Below, piece by piece: positions 1 through 8,369 of a stretch of DNA of 64,000 nt. How positions within the stretch are numbered: the stretch's first letter is position 1; every line of letters starts with the position of its first letter. Below the pieces are notes generated by a model. The model saw only the letters and a program-made list of their open reading frames with translations, had not been told where the DNA came from and made no database searches. Source of the DNA: Pseudomonas nitroreducens (lineage in GTDB: Bacteria; Pseudomonadota; Gammaproteobacteria; Pseudomonadales; Pseudomonadaceae); assembly GCF_024170165.1 (NCBI RefSeq), contig NZ_JALJXP010000005.1, forward strand, positions 1-64,000, read 5' to 3'. Both the position numbers and the translations under genes were made by a program.

Positions 1-432
1 GAGCGCACCCTGATCGCCGCCGAGTGCATCGGCGATGGCCGCTGGTTCACCGAGAAGTCCGCGCAGTACGCCCGCGACCGCGTGGTGTTCGGCCGCCCGA
101 TCGGGCAGAACCAGGGCGTGCAGTTCCCCATCGCCGAGGCGCATATCGAGATCGAGGCGGCCGACCTGATGCGCTGGCGCGCCTGCCAGGAATACGACAG
201 CGGCAAGAACGCCGGCGCTGCCGCCAACATGGCCAAGTACCTGGCCGCCAAGGCCAGCTGGGAAGCCGCCAACGCCTGCCTGCAGACCCACGGCGGTTTC
301 GGCTTCGCCAACGAATACGACGTCGAGCGCAAGTTCCGCGAGACCCGTCTGTACCAGGTGGCGCCGATCTCCACCAACCTGATCCTGTCCTACGTGGCCG
401 AGCACCTGCTCGAACTGCCGCGTTCCTTCTGA
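1..432 (+). CDS. Acyl-CoA dehydrogenase, C-terminal part (5' end outside window)
   Basis: The open frame enters at base 1 and gives 143 residues of the C-terminal helical domain of a flavin-dependent acyl-CoA dehydrogenase. It shows the family pattern GRPIGQNQ near residue 30 and HGGFGFANEYDVER near residue 95, where the Glu of NEY lies at the usual catalytic-base position. The enzyme would oxidise an acyl-CoA to an enoyl-CoA and pass electrons to ETF. It lies 18 bp before an MmgE/PrpD gene and is followed by CoA-transferase and lyase genes. This order resembles the P. aeruginosa itaconate operon, where an acyl-CoA dehydrogenase (PA0879) also precedes these functions. The substrate cannot be judged from the fragment. 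Confidence 0.93.
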   Translation, partial: ERTLIAAECIGDGRWFTEKSAQYARDRVVFGRPIGQNQGVQFPIAEAHIEIEAADLMRWRACQEYDSGKNAGAAANMAKYLAAKASWEAANACLQTHGGFGFANEYDVERKFRETRLYQVAPISTNLILSYVAEHLLELPRSF

Positions 433-450
433 GCCGGGACGAGAAGAACA

Positions 451-1800
451 ATGAACAATACCCACGCCCTTGCCGAGTTCCTTGCCGGCCTGCGTTACGA
501 AGACCTGCCCACGGCCGTGGTCGAGTACACCGAGGAGCTGTTCCTCGACTGGCTCGGCTCGGCCCTGGCCAGCCAGAACCGCCACCCGATCCCGCTGTTC
601 CAGCGCTACGCCCAGCGCATGGGCCCGGCCAGGGGCAAGAGCCGCGTGCTGGTGGACGGCACCTCGACCTCGGCGTACTTCGCTGCGCTGGTCAATGGCG
701 CCAGCTCGCACCTGGTGGAGCAGGACGACCTGCACAACAGCTCGGTGCTGCACCCGGCCACCGTGGTCTTCCCGGCGGCCCTGGCGGCCGCGCAGGAGCT
801 GGGCAAGTCCGGCCGCGAACTGATCCTCGCCAGCGTCGCCGGCTACGAGGCGGGCATCCGCATCGGCGAGTTCCTCGGCCGTTCGCACTACCGCATCTTC
901 CACACCACCGCCACGGTCGGCACCCTGGCCGCCGCGGTGGCCGTGGGCAAGCTGCTGGGCCTGGACAGCCGGCAGTTCGTCAACTGCCTGGGCAGCGCCG
1001 GCACCCAGGCCGCCGGGCTCTGGGAATTCCTCCGCGACGCCGCCGACTCCAAGCAGCTGCACACTGCCAAGGCCGCCGCTGACGGCCTGCTCGCCGCCTA
1101 CCTGACGGCCGATGGCCTGACTGGCGCGCAGAACATCCTCGAAGGCGAGCAGGGCATGGCTGCCGGCATGTCCAGCGACGCCGACCCGAGCCGTCTGGTG
1201 GATGGCCTGGGTACCCGCTGGGCGCTCTGCGAGACCTCCTACAAGTTCCACGCCTCCTGCCGCCACACCCATCCCGCCGCCGATGCGCTGCTGGGCCTGA
1301 TGCAGCGCGAAGGGCTCAAGCATGGCGACATCGCCCAGGTCACCACCCGCGTGCACCAGGGCGCCATCGACGTGCTCGGCCGCGTAGTCGTGCCGCAGAC
1401 GGTGCACCAGGCAAAGTTCTCCATGGGCACCGTGCTGGGCCTGATCGCCGTGCACGGCAAGGCCGGTCTGGTGGAGTTCGAGGAATTCTCCCTGAGCGAC
1501 GCCGAGGTATCGGCGTTCCGCGAGAAGGTCAGCATGCAGCTCGATGCGGAAGTGGACGGCGCCTACCCGCGGCGCTGGCTTGGCCGCGTCGACGTGCTCA
1601 CCACTGACGGCCGCCAGCTGCATGGCGCCATCGACGAGCCCAAGGGCGATCCGGGCAATGGCCTGAGCCGCGCCGAACTGGAAGACAAGTTCCGCCGCCT
1701 GCTGGCCTTCGCCGGCCAGCGCAGCGAGGCCGAGGCGGATCGTCTGGTGCAGGCCAGCTGGGCTCTGCACCAGTTGCCGAACCTCGACGACTTCCACTGA
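451..1800 (+). CDS. MmgE/PrpD family protein
   Basis: A 449-residue protein of the MmgE/PrpD family, which includes 2-methylcitrate dehydratase PrpD and cis-aconitate decarboxylase. The N-terminal helical domain typical of the family (LAEFLAGLRYEDLP, LFLDWLGSALA) and the VEQDDLHNSSVLHPA segment near residues 90-105 are visible, and the length is normal. It sits between an acyl-CoA dehydrogenase and an itaconate CoA-transferase-like gene, as PA0881 does in P. aeruginosa. The family suggests dehydration or decarboxylation of a tricarboxylic or dicarboxylic acid, but the exact reaction of this operon member is not established. A GC-rich hairpin (gggcggt/accgccc) without a clear T-tract follows the stop codon. 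Confidence 0.9.
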   Translation: MNNTHALAEFLAGLRYEDLPTAVVEYTEELFLDWLGSALASQNRHPIPLFQRYAQRMGPARGKSRVLVDGTSTSAYFAALVNGASSHLVEQDDLHNSSVLHPATVVFPAALAAAQELGKSGRELILASVAGYEAGIRIGEFLGRSHYRIFHTTATVGTLAAAVAVGKLLGLDSRQFVNCLGSAGTQAAGLWEFLRDAADSKQLHTAKAAADGLLAAYLTADGLTGAQNILEGEQGMAAGMSSDADPSRLVDGLGTRWALCETSYKFHASCRHTHPAADALLGLMQREGLKHGDIAQVTTRVHQGAIDVLGRVVVPQTVHQAKFSMGTVLGLIAVHGKAGLVEFEEFSLSDAEVSAFREKVSMQLDAEVDGAYPRRWLGRVDVLTTDGRQLHGAIDEPKGDPGNGLSRAELEDKFRRLLAFAGQRSEAEADRLVQASWALHQLPNLDDFH

Positions 1801-1879
1801 TAGCGCTTTCCGGGCGGTCAAACCGCCCGTTCCCACCGAATCGTAGCGTCGGCCGGCCGGCCGGCGTCTGGAGTTGCCC

Positions 1880-3070
1880 ATGAGTTCGCGTCCCCTCGAC
1901 GGCATCACCGTCATCAGTCTGGAACACGCCATCGCCGCGCCGTTCTGCACCCGCCAGCTGGCCGATCTCGGCGCCCGCGTGATCAAGGTCGAACGCCCCG
2001 GCGTCGGTGATTTCGCCCGTGGCTATGACGAGCGCGTGCGCGGCCTGGCCTCGCACTTCGTCTGGACCAACCGCTCCAAGGAAAGCCTGTCCCTGGACCT
2101 CAAGCAGGAGCCGGCCCAGGCCGTATTGGAGCAACTGCTGGAAAGCGCCGACGTGCTGGTGCAGAACCTCGCGCCGGGCGCCGCTGCGCGCCTGGGGTTG
2201 TCGTTCGAGGCGCTGCACGAGCGCTTCCCGCGGCTGATCGTCTGCGACATTTCCGGCTACGGCGAAGGCGGCCCCTATGAGCAGAAGAAGGCCTACGACC
2301 TGCTGATCCAGAGCGAGAGCGGCTTCCTCTCGGTGACCGGCGGGCCGGGCGCCGACGAGATGGCCAAGGCCGGCTGCTCGATTGCCGACATTTCCGCCGG
2401 CATGTACGCCTACAGCGGCATCCTTTCCGCGCTGCTGCTGCGTGGCCGCACGGGGGAGGGCAGCCGCGTCGAGGTGTCGATGCTCGAAGGCATGGCCGAA
2501 TGGATGGGCTTCCCGATGTACTACGCCTTCGAAGACCAGTCGCAGCCACCGCGCGCCGGTGCCGCCCACGCCACCATCTATCCCTACGGGCCGTTCCCCA
2601 CCGGCGATGGCGGCAGCGTCATGCTCGGCGTGCAGAACGAGCGCGAGTGGAAGCTGTTCTGCGAAGTGGTCCTGCAGCGTCCGGAGCTGGCGGTCGACCC
2701 GCGTTTCACCGCGACCAGCCTGCGCGTGGCCAACCGCGATGCCCTGCGTGGGCTGATCGTCGAAGCCTTCGCCAGCCTTGGCGCCGAGCAGGTGGTCGAA
2801 CGCCTGGAGCAGGCGCAGATCGCCAACGCCCACGTCAACGACATGCGTGGGCTGTGGCAGCACCCGCAGCTGGCCGCCCGCGACCGCTGGCGTGAAATCG
2901 ACAGCCCGGCCGGTCGCCTGCCGGCATTGCTGCCGCCGGTGAACAGCAACGCCTATGCACCGCGCATGGATGGCGTGCCGGCTTTAGGTCAGCAGACCGA
3001 TGACATATTGAAGGAACTGGGTTATACCCCCGGTGATATCCAGCGCCTGCACGAGCAGGGTGCGGTATGA
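1880..3070 (+). CDS. ict: CaiB/BaiF CoA-transferase, probable succinyl-CoA:itaconate CoA-transferase
   Basis: A 396-residue class III (CaiB/BaiF) CoA-transferase. The N terminus LDGITVISLEHAIAAPFCTR and the segments LGARVIKVERPGVGDFAR and ISGYGEGGPY are family hallmarks. The catalytic Asp should be the one in KKAYDLLIQ. In P. aeruginosa the neighbour pair PA0882 (Ict/RipA) and PA0883 (Ccl/RipC) activates itaconate to itaconyl-CoA and cleaves citramalyl-CoA. Here the same CoA-transferase lies directly before a CitE-like lyase and after MmgE/PrpD, which supports the same role. The ATG at 1880 was chosen because GGAG lies 6 nt upstream; an in-frame TTG at 1874 lacks that support. The function is inferred from family and gene order. 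Confidence 0.85.
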   Translation: MSSRPLDGITVISLEHAIAAPFCTRQLADLGARVIKVERPGVGDFARGYDERVRGLASHFVWTNRSKESLSLDLKQEPAQAVLEQLLESADVLVQNLAPGAAARLGLSFEALHERFPRLIVCDISGYGEGGPYEQKKAYDLLIQSESGFLSVTGGPGADEMAKAGCSIADISAGMYAYSGILSALLLRGRTGEGSRVEVSMLEGMAEWMGFPMYYAFEDQSQPPRAGAAHATIYPYGPFPTGDGGSVMLGVQNEREWKLFCEVVLQRPELAVDPRFTATSLRVANRDALRGLIVEAFASLGAEQVVERLEQAQIANAHVNDMRGLWQHPQLAARDRWREIDSPAGRLPALLPPVNSNAYAPRMDGVPALGQQTDDILKELGYTPGDIQRLHEQGAV

Positions 3071-3084
3071 CCCAGGAGAACCCA

Positions 3085-3918
3085 ATGATTCAGCAAAGCC
3101 CGGTGGATTCCATCGTCCGCACCGCGCTGTTCGTCCCCGGCAGCCGTCCGGAGCGCTTCGCCAAGGCCCTGGCCAGCGGCGCCGACGCGGTGATCGTCGA
3201 CTTCGAGGACGCCGTCGAGGCGTCGCTCAAGGCCCAGGCCCGTGACAACCTGGAGGCCTACCTCGACGCCAACCCGGAGGCCCGCGTGCGGGTGCGGGTG
3301 AACGCCGCCGGCGATCCGGAGCAGGCCGCCGATCTTGAACTCTGCCGACGCCTGCCGGGCGTCATCGGCATCCTGCTGCCCAAGGCCGAGCGGGCGATGC
3401 AGGTGCGCATTGCCGCCTCCTGCGGCAAGCCGGTCTGGCCGCTCATCGAGAGCGCCCGTGGCCTGCTCGCGCTGGGCGAAATCGCTGCCTGCGAGGGTGT
3501 GGAGCGCCTGACCTTCGGCGGCCTCGACCTGGCGCTGGACATCGGCATGAGCAGCGGTACCCAGGCTGCCGCCGTGGTCTACGACCAGGTGCGCCTGAGC
3601 CTGCTGCTGCATTCGCGGGTAAACGACCTGCAGCCGCCGCTGGATACCGTGTTCCCGGCTTTCGACGACGCCGAAGGCTTCGCCGCGACCATCCGCCATG
3701 GCCGTGACCTCGGCCTGCTCGGTGCGCTGTGCATTCATCCCAAACAGGTGGGTGTCGCCCATGCGGCGCTGGCCCCGAGCGGCGATGAGCTGGACTGGGC
3801 ACGGCGCGTGGCGGCTGCCGCCGAGAGTGGTGCGGCGGCCTTCCAGGTCGACGGGCAGATGGTCGACGCCCCGGTGCTGGGCCGCGCCCGCCGGTTGCTG
3901 GCCAGCGCGGGCGACTGA
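3085..3918 (+). CDS. ccl: HpcH/HpaI (CitE-like) lyase, probable (S)-citramalyl-CoA lyase
   Basis: A 277-residue CitE-like aldolase. Visible family features are RTALFVPGSRPERFAKAL at the start, the metal and CoA-binding VDFEDAVE, LPKAE, and LCIHPKQV near the C terminus. Members cleave malyl-, citramalyl- or citryl-type thioesters with Mg2+. Next to an Ict-like transferase it most likely splits citramalyl-CoA into pyruvate and acetyl-CoA, the last step of itaconate breakdown. The start at ATG 3085 (MIQQSP) has AGGAG 6 nt upstream. An alternative ATG at 3067 overlaps the previous stop as ATGA and would add six residues. The hydratase (Ich) expected for this pathway is not downstream, where REP-like repeats end the operon. 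Confidence 0.87.
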   Translation: MIQQSPVDSIVRTALFVPGSRPERFAKALASGADAVIVDFEDAVEASLKAQARDNLEAYLDANPEARVRVRVNAAGDPEQAADLELCRRLPGVIGILLPKAERAMQVRIAASCGKPVWPLIESARGLLALGEIAACEGVERLTFGGLDLALDIGMSSGTQAAAVVYDQVRLSLLLHSRVNDLQPPLDTVFPAFDDAEGFAATIRHGRDLGLLGALCIHPKQVGVAHAALAPSGDELDWARRVAAAAESGAAAFQVDGQMVDAPVLGRARRLLASAGD

Positions 3919-3958
3919 CGGCCTCTTTATCGCTCTCTGAAATTCCGCGCCTGGGTTT

Positions 3959-4096
3959 CCCCTCTCCCTAACCCTGGCTACGCGCCCCGCTCCGAAGGGA
4001 GAGGGGACTGGATCGGCACCAGTGGGAACCGTGGCGTCAGTCGGCACGGATAGCCCCCTCTCCCTTCAGGGAGAGGGCGGGGGGAGAGGGCGGGGC
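3959..4096. repeat. REP-like composite element, copy 1
   Basis: This intergenic stretch contains two imperfect palindromes, ccctctccct...agggagaggg at 3959-4006 and again at 4054-4079, joined by a spacer with gcgtcagtcggcacgga. Nearly the same layout occurs at 22713-22845, and a reversed related copy lies at 10168-10320. It fills the gap between the convergent lyase and regulator genes. It looks like a Pseudomonas REP/BIME-type element and has no coding potential. Confidence 0.8.
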
Positions 4097-4206
4097 CGGG
4101 CGTCCAGCCCTCATCCCTGTTCACGAATCCCGTGCCTTTGTGCTGGGACACCCGGCCGCTCCTGCAGGGGAATACCAGCGCGCAGGTCGGACTCGCGCTG
4201 TTCAGC

Positions 4207-6918
4207 TCAATCCAGCAACCCCCGCGCCCTTGCAATCGCCACGGCCTCGGTACGCCCCTGGGCGCCGAGCTTGGCGTTGATGTTGCGCAGATGGGATTTC
4301 ACGGTGAATTCGGAGAGGAACATCTTCTCGGCGATCACCTTGTTCCGGTGCCCGGCCGCCAGCAGGCGGATCACCTGGATCTCGCGGGTGGTCAGGCCCT
4401 CGCCGGCAGCACCGGGCGTCTGGCCGTTATTCGGCGTCTCGCCGTGGCCGACGAAGCGCTGCAGCAGGGTGGTGAGGAAGCGCGGCTCGATCCCCAGCGC
4501 CCGCGACTGCGCCTGGTGCGGTACGGCCCAGCGTTGCAGCAGACTGCCCAGGCGCGGGCCCTCGTCGAGGAAGGTGCGCATGAAGCCCTCGTGGCTGGCG
4601 AAGCGCAGTGCTTCGCTGAGCGCCTCGAAGGACTCCTCGGTGCGCTCCAGCGCGCCGAGCGCCAGTGCGTGCAGCAGGCGCAGCTTGAGTTCGCGGCGAT
4701 GGTGCTGGCGGGCGTTGGCCTCGGCCATGGCTTCGCGCAGCTCGCGCTCGGTGTCCTCGCAGTCGCCCTGGGCGATGCGCAGGCGGAAGCGGGCGATGCT
4801 CGGGGTGTCCACGTCGTTGCCGTGCAGCAGGATGCCCGGCCGCTCCCAGTCGCCATGCAGTTCCGCGTAACGCAGCGACTGGCGCGCCGATTCCAGGCGA
4901 TTCTCCAGGGTTGCCGCGCGGGCACGCTCCAGCCAGGCCGAGCAGATCACCCGCGCCGAGCCGGACTGCTGGCCGATCTGTTCCAGGTCCGCCAGCAGGC
5001 GCAGCCAGGCGTCGCGGTCGCCCTTGAGCAGGGCGACGCGGGCCAGCAGCACATGGCAGGAAATCAGCGAATCCGGCGGGCTGCTTTCCTTGGCGTGGGG
5101 CAGGACCTCGCCCAGCAGCTGCTCCACTTCGTCCAGCGCGTCGGTTTCGTAGAGGGCGATGGACAGGGTGATCTCCAGCGACGGCCGCCCGGCGAGGATC
5201 TTCTCCGCGCCGCCCGCGATCTGCGTCGGGAAGGCCGCCTGCAGGCGCGCCACGGCATTGCCCAGGCGCCCCTGGATCATATCCAGCGCGCCCTCCAGGC
5301 AACTGGCGACGCTGCCCATGGATTGGGTGCGGCTCTGCGAGCAGCGCAGGATGGCCCGCGACAGCAGGCGCCGCGCCTCCTCGTAACGGCCGGTGGAAAC
5401 CAGGCTGTAGCCCAGGCAGTTGGCGATCACACCGTACTGGAACTGCTCGTCATCGGGGATCCGTGAAATATGCGCCAGGCCCGCCTCGCAGCAGGCTTCC
5501 ACCTGGTCGGTGAGGGCGAACAGCAGGCAGCGGATGGTTTCCGCTTCCAGCGCCAATGGTTGCTCGCCGTCTTCGGTGGCGCCATGGATCAGCGCGATGC
5601 TGGCCAGGGCGTCGCTGTAGCGGCGGTGCAGGGCCAGGGTCCAGGAGTAGCCCAGGCAGAGGTTCGGGTAGCGCTGCAGGGTCTGCGGCGGAATCTGGTC
5701 GAGCCAGCGCAGCAGCAGACGCGAGCGGCCCACGTCCATGAATTCGCCGACATGCCGGGTCAGATGCAGCGCGGCCTCGTCGCGGGCGCCGGCCTGCAGC
5801 AGGTGATCGATGGCCGGCACCGGGCGCTGCTCGGCCAGGTACCACTGCGCCGCCAGCTGGTGCAGCCGCGCGGCCTGGCCGGGGTAGTAGCGCTGCAGGG
5901 CATCGCGCAGGTAGCTGGCGAACAGACTGTGGTAGCGGAACCACTGGTGTTCGCTGTCCAGCGGGAACAGGAACAGGTTGGCGCGTTCCAGGTAGGCGAG
6001 CATCTCCTGGCCGTCCTGCCCGCCGGTGACGGCATTGCACAGCGGTACGCTGAGCTGGTCGAGCACGCTGGTGAGCAGAAGGAACTGCCGGCAGGCCTCG
6101 CTTTGCCGCGCCAGGATGTCCTCGGTCAGGTACTCGGCCAGCTCCAGGTTGCTGCCGGAGAAGCTGGAGACGAAGGCCGCGTGGTCATTGCGCCCCTGCA
6201 GCGACAGGCTGGCGAGATAGATGGCGGTGATCCAGCCCTCGGTGCAGCGGTAGAGCGTGGCGATCTCGGCGTCACGCAGCGGCAGCTCGCGCTTGTCGCG
6301 GATGAAGCGCGTCGCCTCTTCGAGGGAGAAACGCAGCGCGCCGGGGTTGAACTCCAGCAGCTGGCCACGGGCGCGGATGCGCCCCAGGCCGATGTCCGGG
6401 GTCGAGCGCGAGGCCAGTACCAGCACGCCGCAGGGCGGCAGGGTGTCGATCAGTTGCTGGACGAAGTTGAGCACCGCCGGGTTGTGGAGCGCCTCGAACT
6501 CGTCCAGCAGCAGGGCGAAGGGGCGGGTGCGGTCGGAGAGTTCTTCCAGCAGCGTCTGCATCTGCTGGGACAGGCCCTGCGGCTCGGCGGTCGGCGTGGC
6601 GTCGAGTTGGCACAGGCCGTTGCCGAGGTGCGCGACGAAGCGCTGCAGGTCGTTGTCCGCTGCATCCAGATTGAGCCAGAGCACCTGGCGCTCCTGGGCC
6701 AGGCAGCGCTCGCGGTACTGCTGCAGGAGGGTCGTCTTGCCGAAGCCGGCGGCAGCGCGGATCAGGATCAGCCGCGCGCTGGACTGCTCCATCTGCTCCA
6801 GCAGGTGCTGGCGGGGCAGGTGGCTGGCGGACACCGACGGGGTGGCGAACTTGCTCGACAGGATGCGCGGCGGCGCGGCGGTCCCGGTGGCAGAGGGGGC
6901 GGAAAACTGGGCAGACAT
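4207..6918 (-). CDS. LuxR family transcriptional regulator, MalT/AlkS-like (LAL) ATPase
   Basis: A 903-residue large ATP-binding LuxR (LAL/STAND) activator, close to the length of MalT. The N-terminal NTPase has Walker A AAAGFGKTT (residues 55-63) and Walker B ALLLDEFE (about 135-142). The middle is a long TPR-like helical region rich in Ala and Leu. The last 65 residues are a LuxR helix-turn-helix (LTTREIQVIRLLAAGHRNK, FTVKSHLRNINAKLG). Such proteins bind an inducer and ATP, oligomerise and activate transcription from sites just upstream of the -35 box. It is divergent from the CoA-transferase/GMC operon. A shared 15-bp motif lies before three nearby transcription units, making it the likely regulator of alcohol and acyl-CoA breakdown, as AlkS is for alkanes. 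The ATG has GGAG 6 nt upstream. Confidence 0.92.
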   Translation of the reverse strand: MSAQFSAPSATGTAAPPRILSSKFATPSVSASHLPRQHLLEQMEQSSARLILIRAAAGFGKTTLLQQYRERCLAQERQVLWLNLDAADNDLQRFVAHLGNGLCQLDATPTAEPQGLSQQMQTLLEELSDRTRPFALLLDEFEALHNPAVLNFVQQLIDTLPPCGVLVLASRSTPDIGLGRIRARGQLLEFNPGALRFSLEEATRFIRDKRELPLRDAEIATLYRCTEGWITAIYLASLSLQGRNDHAAFVSSFSGSNLELAEYLTEDILARQSEACRQFLLLTSVLDQLSVPLCNAVTGGQDGQEMLAYLERANLFLFPLDSEHQWFRYHSLFASYLRDALQRYYPGQAARLHQLAAQWYLAEQRPVPAIDHLLQAGARDEAALHLTRHVGEFMDVGRSRLLLRWLDQIPPQTLQRYPNLCLGYSWTLALHRRYSDALASIALIHGATEDGEQPLALEAETIRCLLFALTDQVEACCEAGLAHISRIPDDEQFQYGVIANCLGYSLVSTGRYEEARRLLSRAILRCSQSRTQSMGSVASCLEGALDMIQGRLGNAVARLQAAFPTQIAGGAEKILAGRPSLEITLSIALYETDALDEVEQLLGEVLPHAKESSPPDSLISCHVLLARVALLKGDRDAWLRLLADLEQIGQQSGSARVICSAWLERARAATLENRLESARQSLRYAELHGDWERPGILLHGNDVDTPSIARFRLRIAQGDCEDTERELREAMAEANARQHHRRELKLRLLHALALGALERTEESFEALSEALRFASHEGFMRTFLDEGPRLGSLLQRWAVPHQAQSRALGIEPRFLTTLLQRFVGHGETPNNGQTPGAAGEGLTTREIQVIRLLAAGHRNKVIAEKMFLSEFTVKSHLRNINAKLGAQGRTEAVAIARARGLLD

Positions 6919-7022
6919 GGCAACTCCGCGGGCCGGTCCTGTGGCTGCGCTGGGCGCGCCGCCGGCTCATTTGTTTTTCTATGTGGCGGCATCTTGCCAC
7001 GGCCGGCGGCGGGATCGCAGTC

Positions 7023-7037
7023 GTCCATTCGAACTAC
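7023..7037 (+). promoter_or_regulatory. Candidate operator box A1 (distal)
   Basis: GTCCATTCGAACTAC, one of three close copies of the motif GTCCNTTCGAACYAC found upstream of separate catabolic transcription units (also at 10369 and 22939). It lies in the divergent gap between the LAL regulator and the CaiB gene, 76 bp upstream of a second weaker copy. Its role as binding site of the LuxR protein is inferred from recurrence and position. Confidence 0.6.
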
Positions 7038-7080
7038 TCGGCAGTTTGAGGCACGTCCGAGCCCCGTGATTCGCCCCGCG

Positions 7081-7092
7081 CGGACTAGTCCG
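7081..7092. promoter_or_regulatory. 12-bp perfect palindrome in divergent promoter region
   Basis: CGGACTAGTCCG reads the same on both strands and lies in the gap between the divergent regulator and CoA-transferase genes, just before box A2. The half ACTAGTCC also occurs at 10365-10372, overlapping operator box B1. It may be part of the regulator site or a separate operator. Confidence 0.4.
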
Positions 7093-7098
7093 TGTTTC

Positions 7099-7140
7099 GT
7101 CCGTTCGATCCATTGTTGCCCGCTGGCCCGTCGCTAGGCT
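7099..7140 (+). promoter_or_regulatory. Candidate operator box A2 and promoter for the CaiB/GMC operon
   Basis: GTCCGTTCGATCCAT (7099-7113) matches 12 of 14 defined positions of the shared motif. A possible -10 hexamer TAGGCT starts at 7135, 36 nt after the box start, so the box would lie at about -48 to -34, as expected for a class II activator with a poor -35. The spacing is identical at 10405/10441. Confidence 0.55.
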
Positions 7141-7191
7141 GGGGTGCCGCCGGATATCCCGGCGCTTGCACAGCCAGACAGGAGCGATGCG

Positions 7192-8322
7192 ATGGCGGGC
7201 CCGCTGACGGGATTGAAGGTAATCGAGATGGTCGGCCTGGGGCCGGCACCGTTCTGCGCCATGCTGCTGGCCGACATGGGCGCCGAGGTGATTCGCGTGC
7301 AACGCCCCGGCCAGGCGCTGGGCGAGCGGGCGCGTTTCGATGTGCTCGGCCGTGGCCGCCGCGCCGTCGCCCTGGACCTGCGCCAGAGCGAAGGGGTGGA
7401 AACCCTGCTGCAACTGGCGGAGGGCGCCGACGCGCTGATCGAGGGTTTCCGCCCCGGCGTGATGGAGCGTCTGGGCCTGGGTCCGGAGCAGTGCCTGCAG
7501 CGCAATCCACAACTGGTCTACGGCCGCATGACCGGCTGGGGCCAGAGCGGCCCGCTGGCCCAGGCCGCCGGCCACGACATCAACTACATCGCCCTGGCCG
7601 GCGCACTGCACGCCATCGGCCGGCCCGGGGAGAAGCCGGTGGTGCCGCACAACTACATCGGCGACTTCGGCGGCGGCGGCATGCTGCTGGGTTTCGGCGT
7701 GCTCTGCGCGCTGCTGGAGGCTCAGCGCTCCGGCAAGGGGCAAGTCGTCGACGCCGCCATGACCGACGGCACCGCGCTGCTCTCGGCGATGATGTACGGC
7801 TTCCGTGCGGGCGGCCGCCTGAGCGATGAGCGCGGCGCCAACCTGCTCGACGGCGGCGCGCACTTCTACGACACCTACGCCTGTGCTGACGGCCGCTTCA
7901 TCGCCCTGGGCGCCATCGAGCCGCAGTTCTACGCCGAGCTGTTGCAGCGCTGTGGTATCGACGACCCGCAGTTCCAGCAGCAGATGGATCCGCGTCAGTG
8001 GCCGCAGCTCAAGGCCAAGCTCACCGCGCTGTTCCTCCAGCGCAGCCGCGCCCAGTGGTGCGAGCTGCTCGAAGGCAGCGACGCCTGCTTCGCCCCGGTG
8101 CTGGACTGGGCCGAGGCCGCCGAGCACCCGCACAACCGCGAACGCGGCACCTACCTCGAACTGGGCGGCGTCCTGCAGCCGGCACCAGCGCCGCGTTTCA
8201 GCCGCACCCCGGCCGCCACGCCGACGCCGGCAGCGGGCGAACCCCAGAGCGAAGCCGTGCTGCGCGACTGGGGACTGAGTGACGAACGCATCGCCGACCT
8301 GCAGCAGGCCGGCGTCATCTGA
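7192..8322 (+). CDS. CaiB/BaiF family CoA-transferase
   Basis: A 376-residue class III CoA-transferase, distinct from the itaconate one at 1880. It shows [31 protein letters not shown] N-terminal features, [24 protein letters not shown] with the probable catalytic Asp in GHD, and FHGGG-like glycine-rich [11 protein letters not shown]. Close family members include alpha-methylacyl-CoA racemases (Amacr/Mcr), which use the same fold to epimerise 2-methyl-branched acyl-CoAs. The sequence [23 protein letters not shown] is very like that racemase group, so racemase is at least as likely as transferase. This would fit a branched substrate. The start at ATG 7192 has AGGAG 7 nt upstream; an upstream in-frame start at 7144 lacks a site. 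It precedes the GMC gene by 47 bp. Confidence 0.87.
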   Translation: MAGPLTGLKVIEMVGLGPAPFCAMLLADMGAEVIRVQRPGQALGERARFDVLGRGRRAVALDLRQSEGVETLLQLAEGADALIEGFRPGVMERLGLGPEQCLQRNPQLVYGRMTGWGQSGPLAQAAGHDINYIALAGALHAIGRPGEKPVVPHNYIGDFGGGGMLLGFGVLCALLEAQRSGKGQVVDAAMTDGTALLSAMMYGFRAGGRLSDERGANLLDGGAHFYDTYACADGRFIALGAIEPQFYAELLQRCGIDDPQFQQQMDPRQWPQLKAKLTALFLQRSRAQWCELLEGSDACFAPVLDWAEAAEHPHNRERGTYLELGGVLQPAPAPRFSRTPAATPTPAAGEPQSEAVLRDWGLSDERIADLQQAGVI

Positions 8323-8369
8323 ACCCGCTTCAGCAGCGGCAAACGCACAACAACAAGAAAGGTGAACCC

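Noticed and set aside
24-1082. A 352-codon frame on the plus strand overlapping two genes
   Set aside because: Arg/Pro-rich out-of-frame reading across the dehydrogenase and MmgE/PrpD genes, both of which have clear family motifs in another frame.
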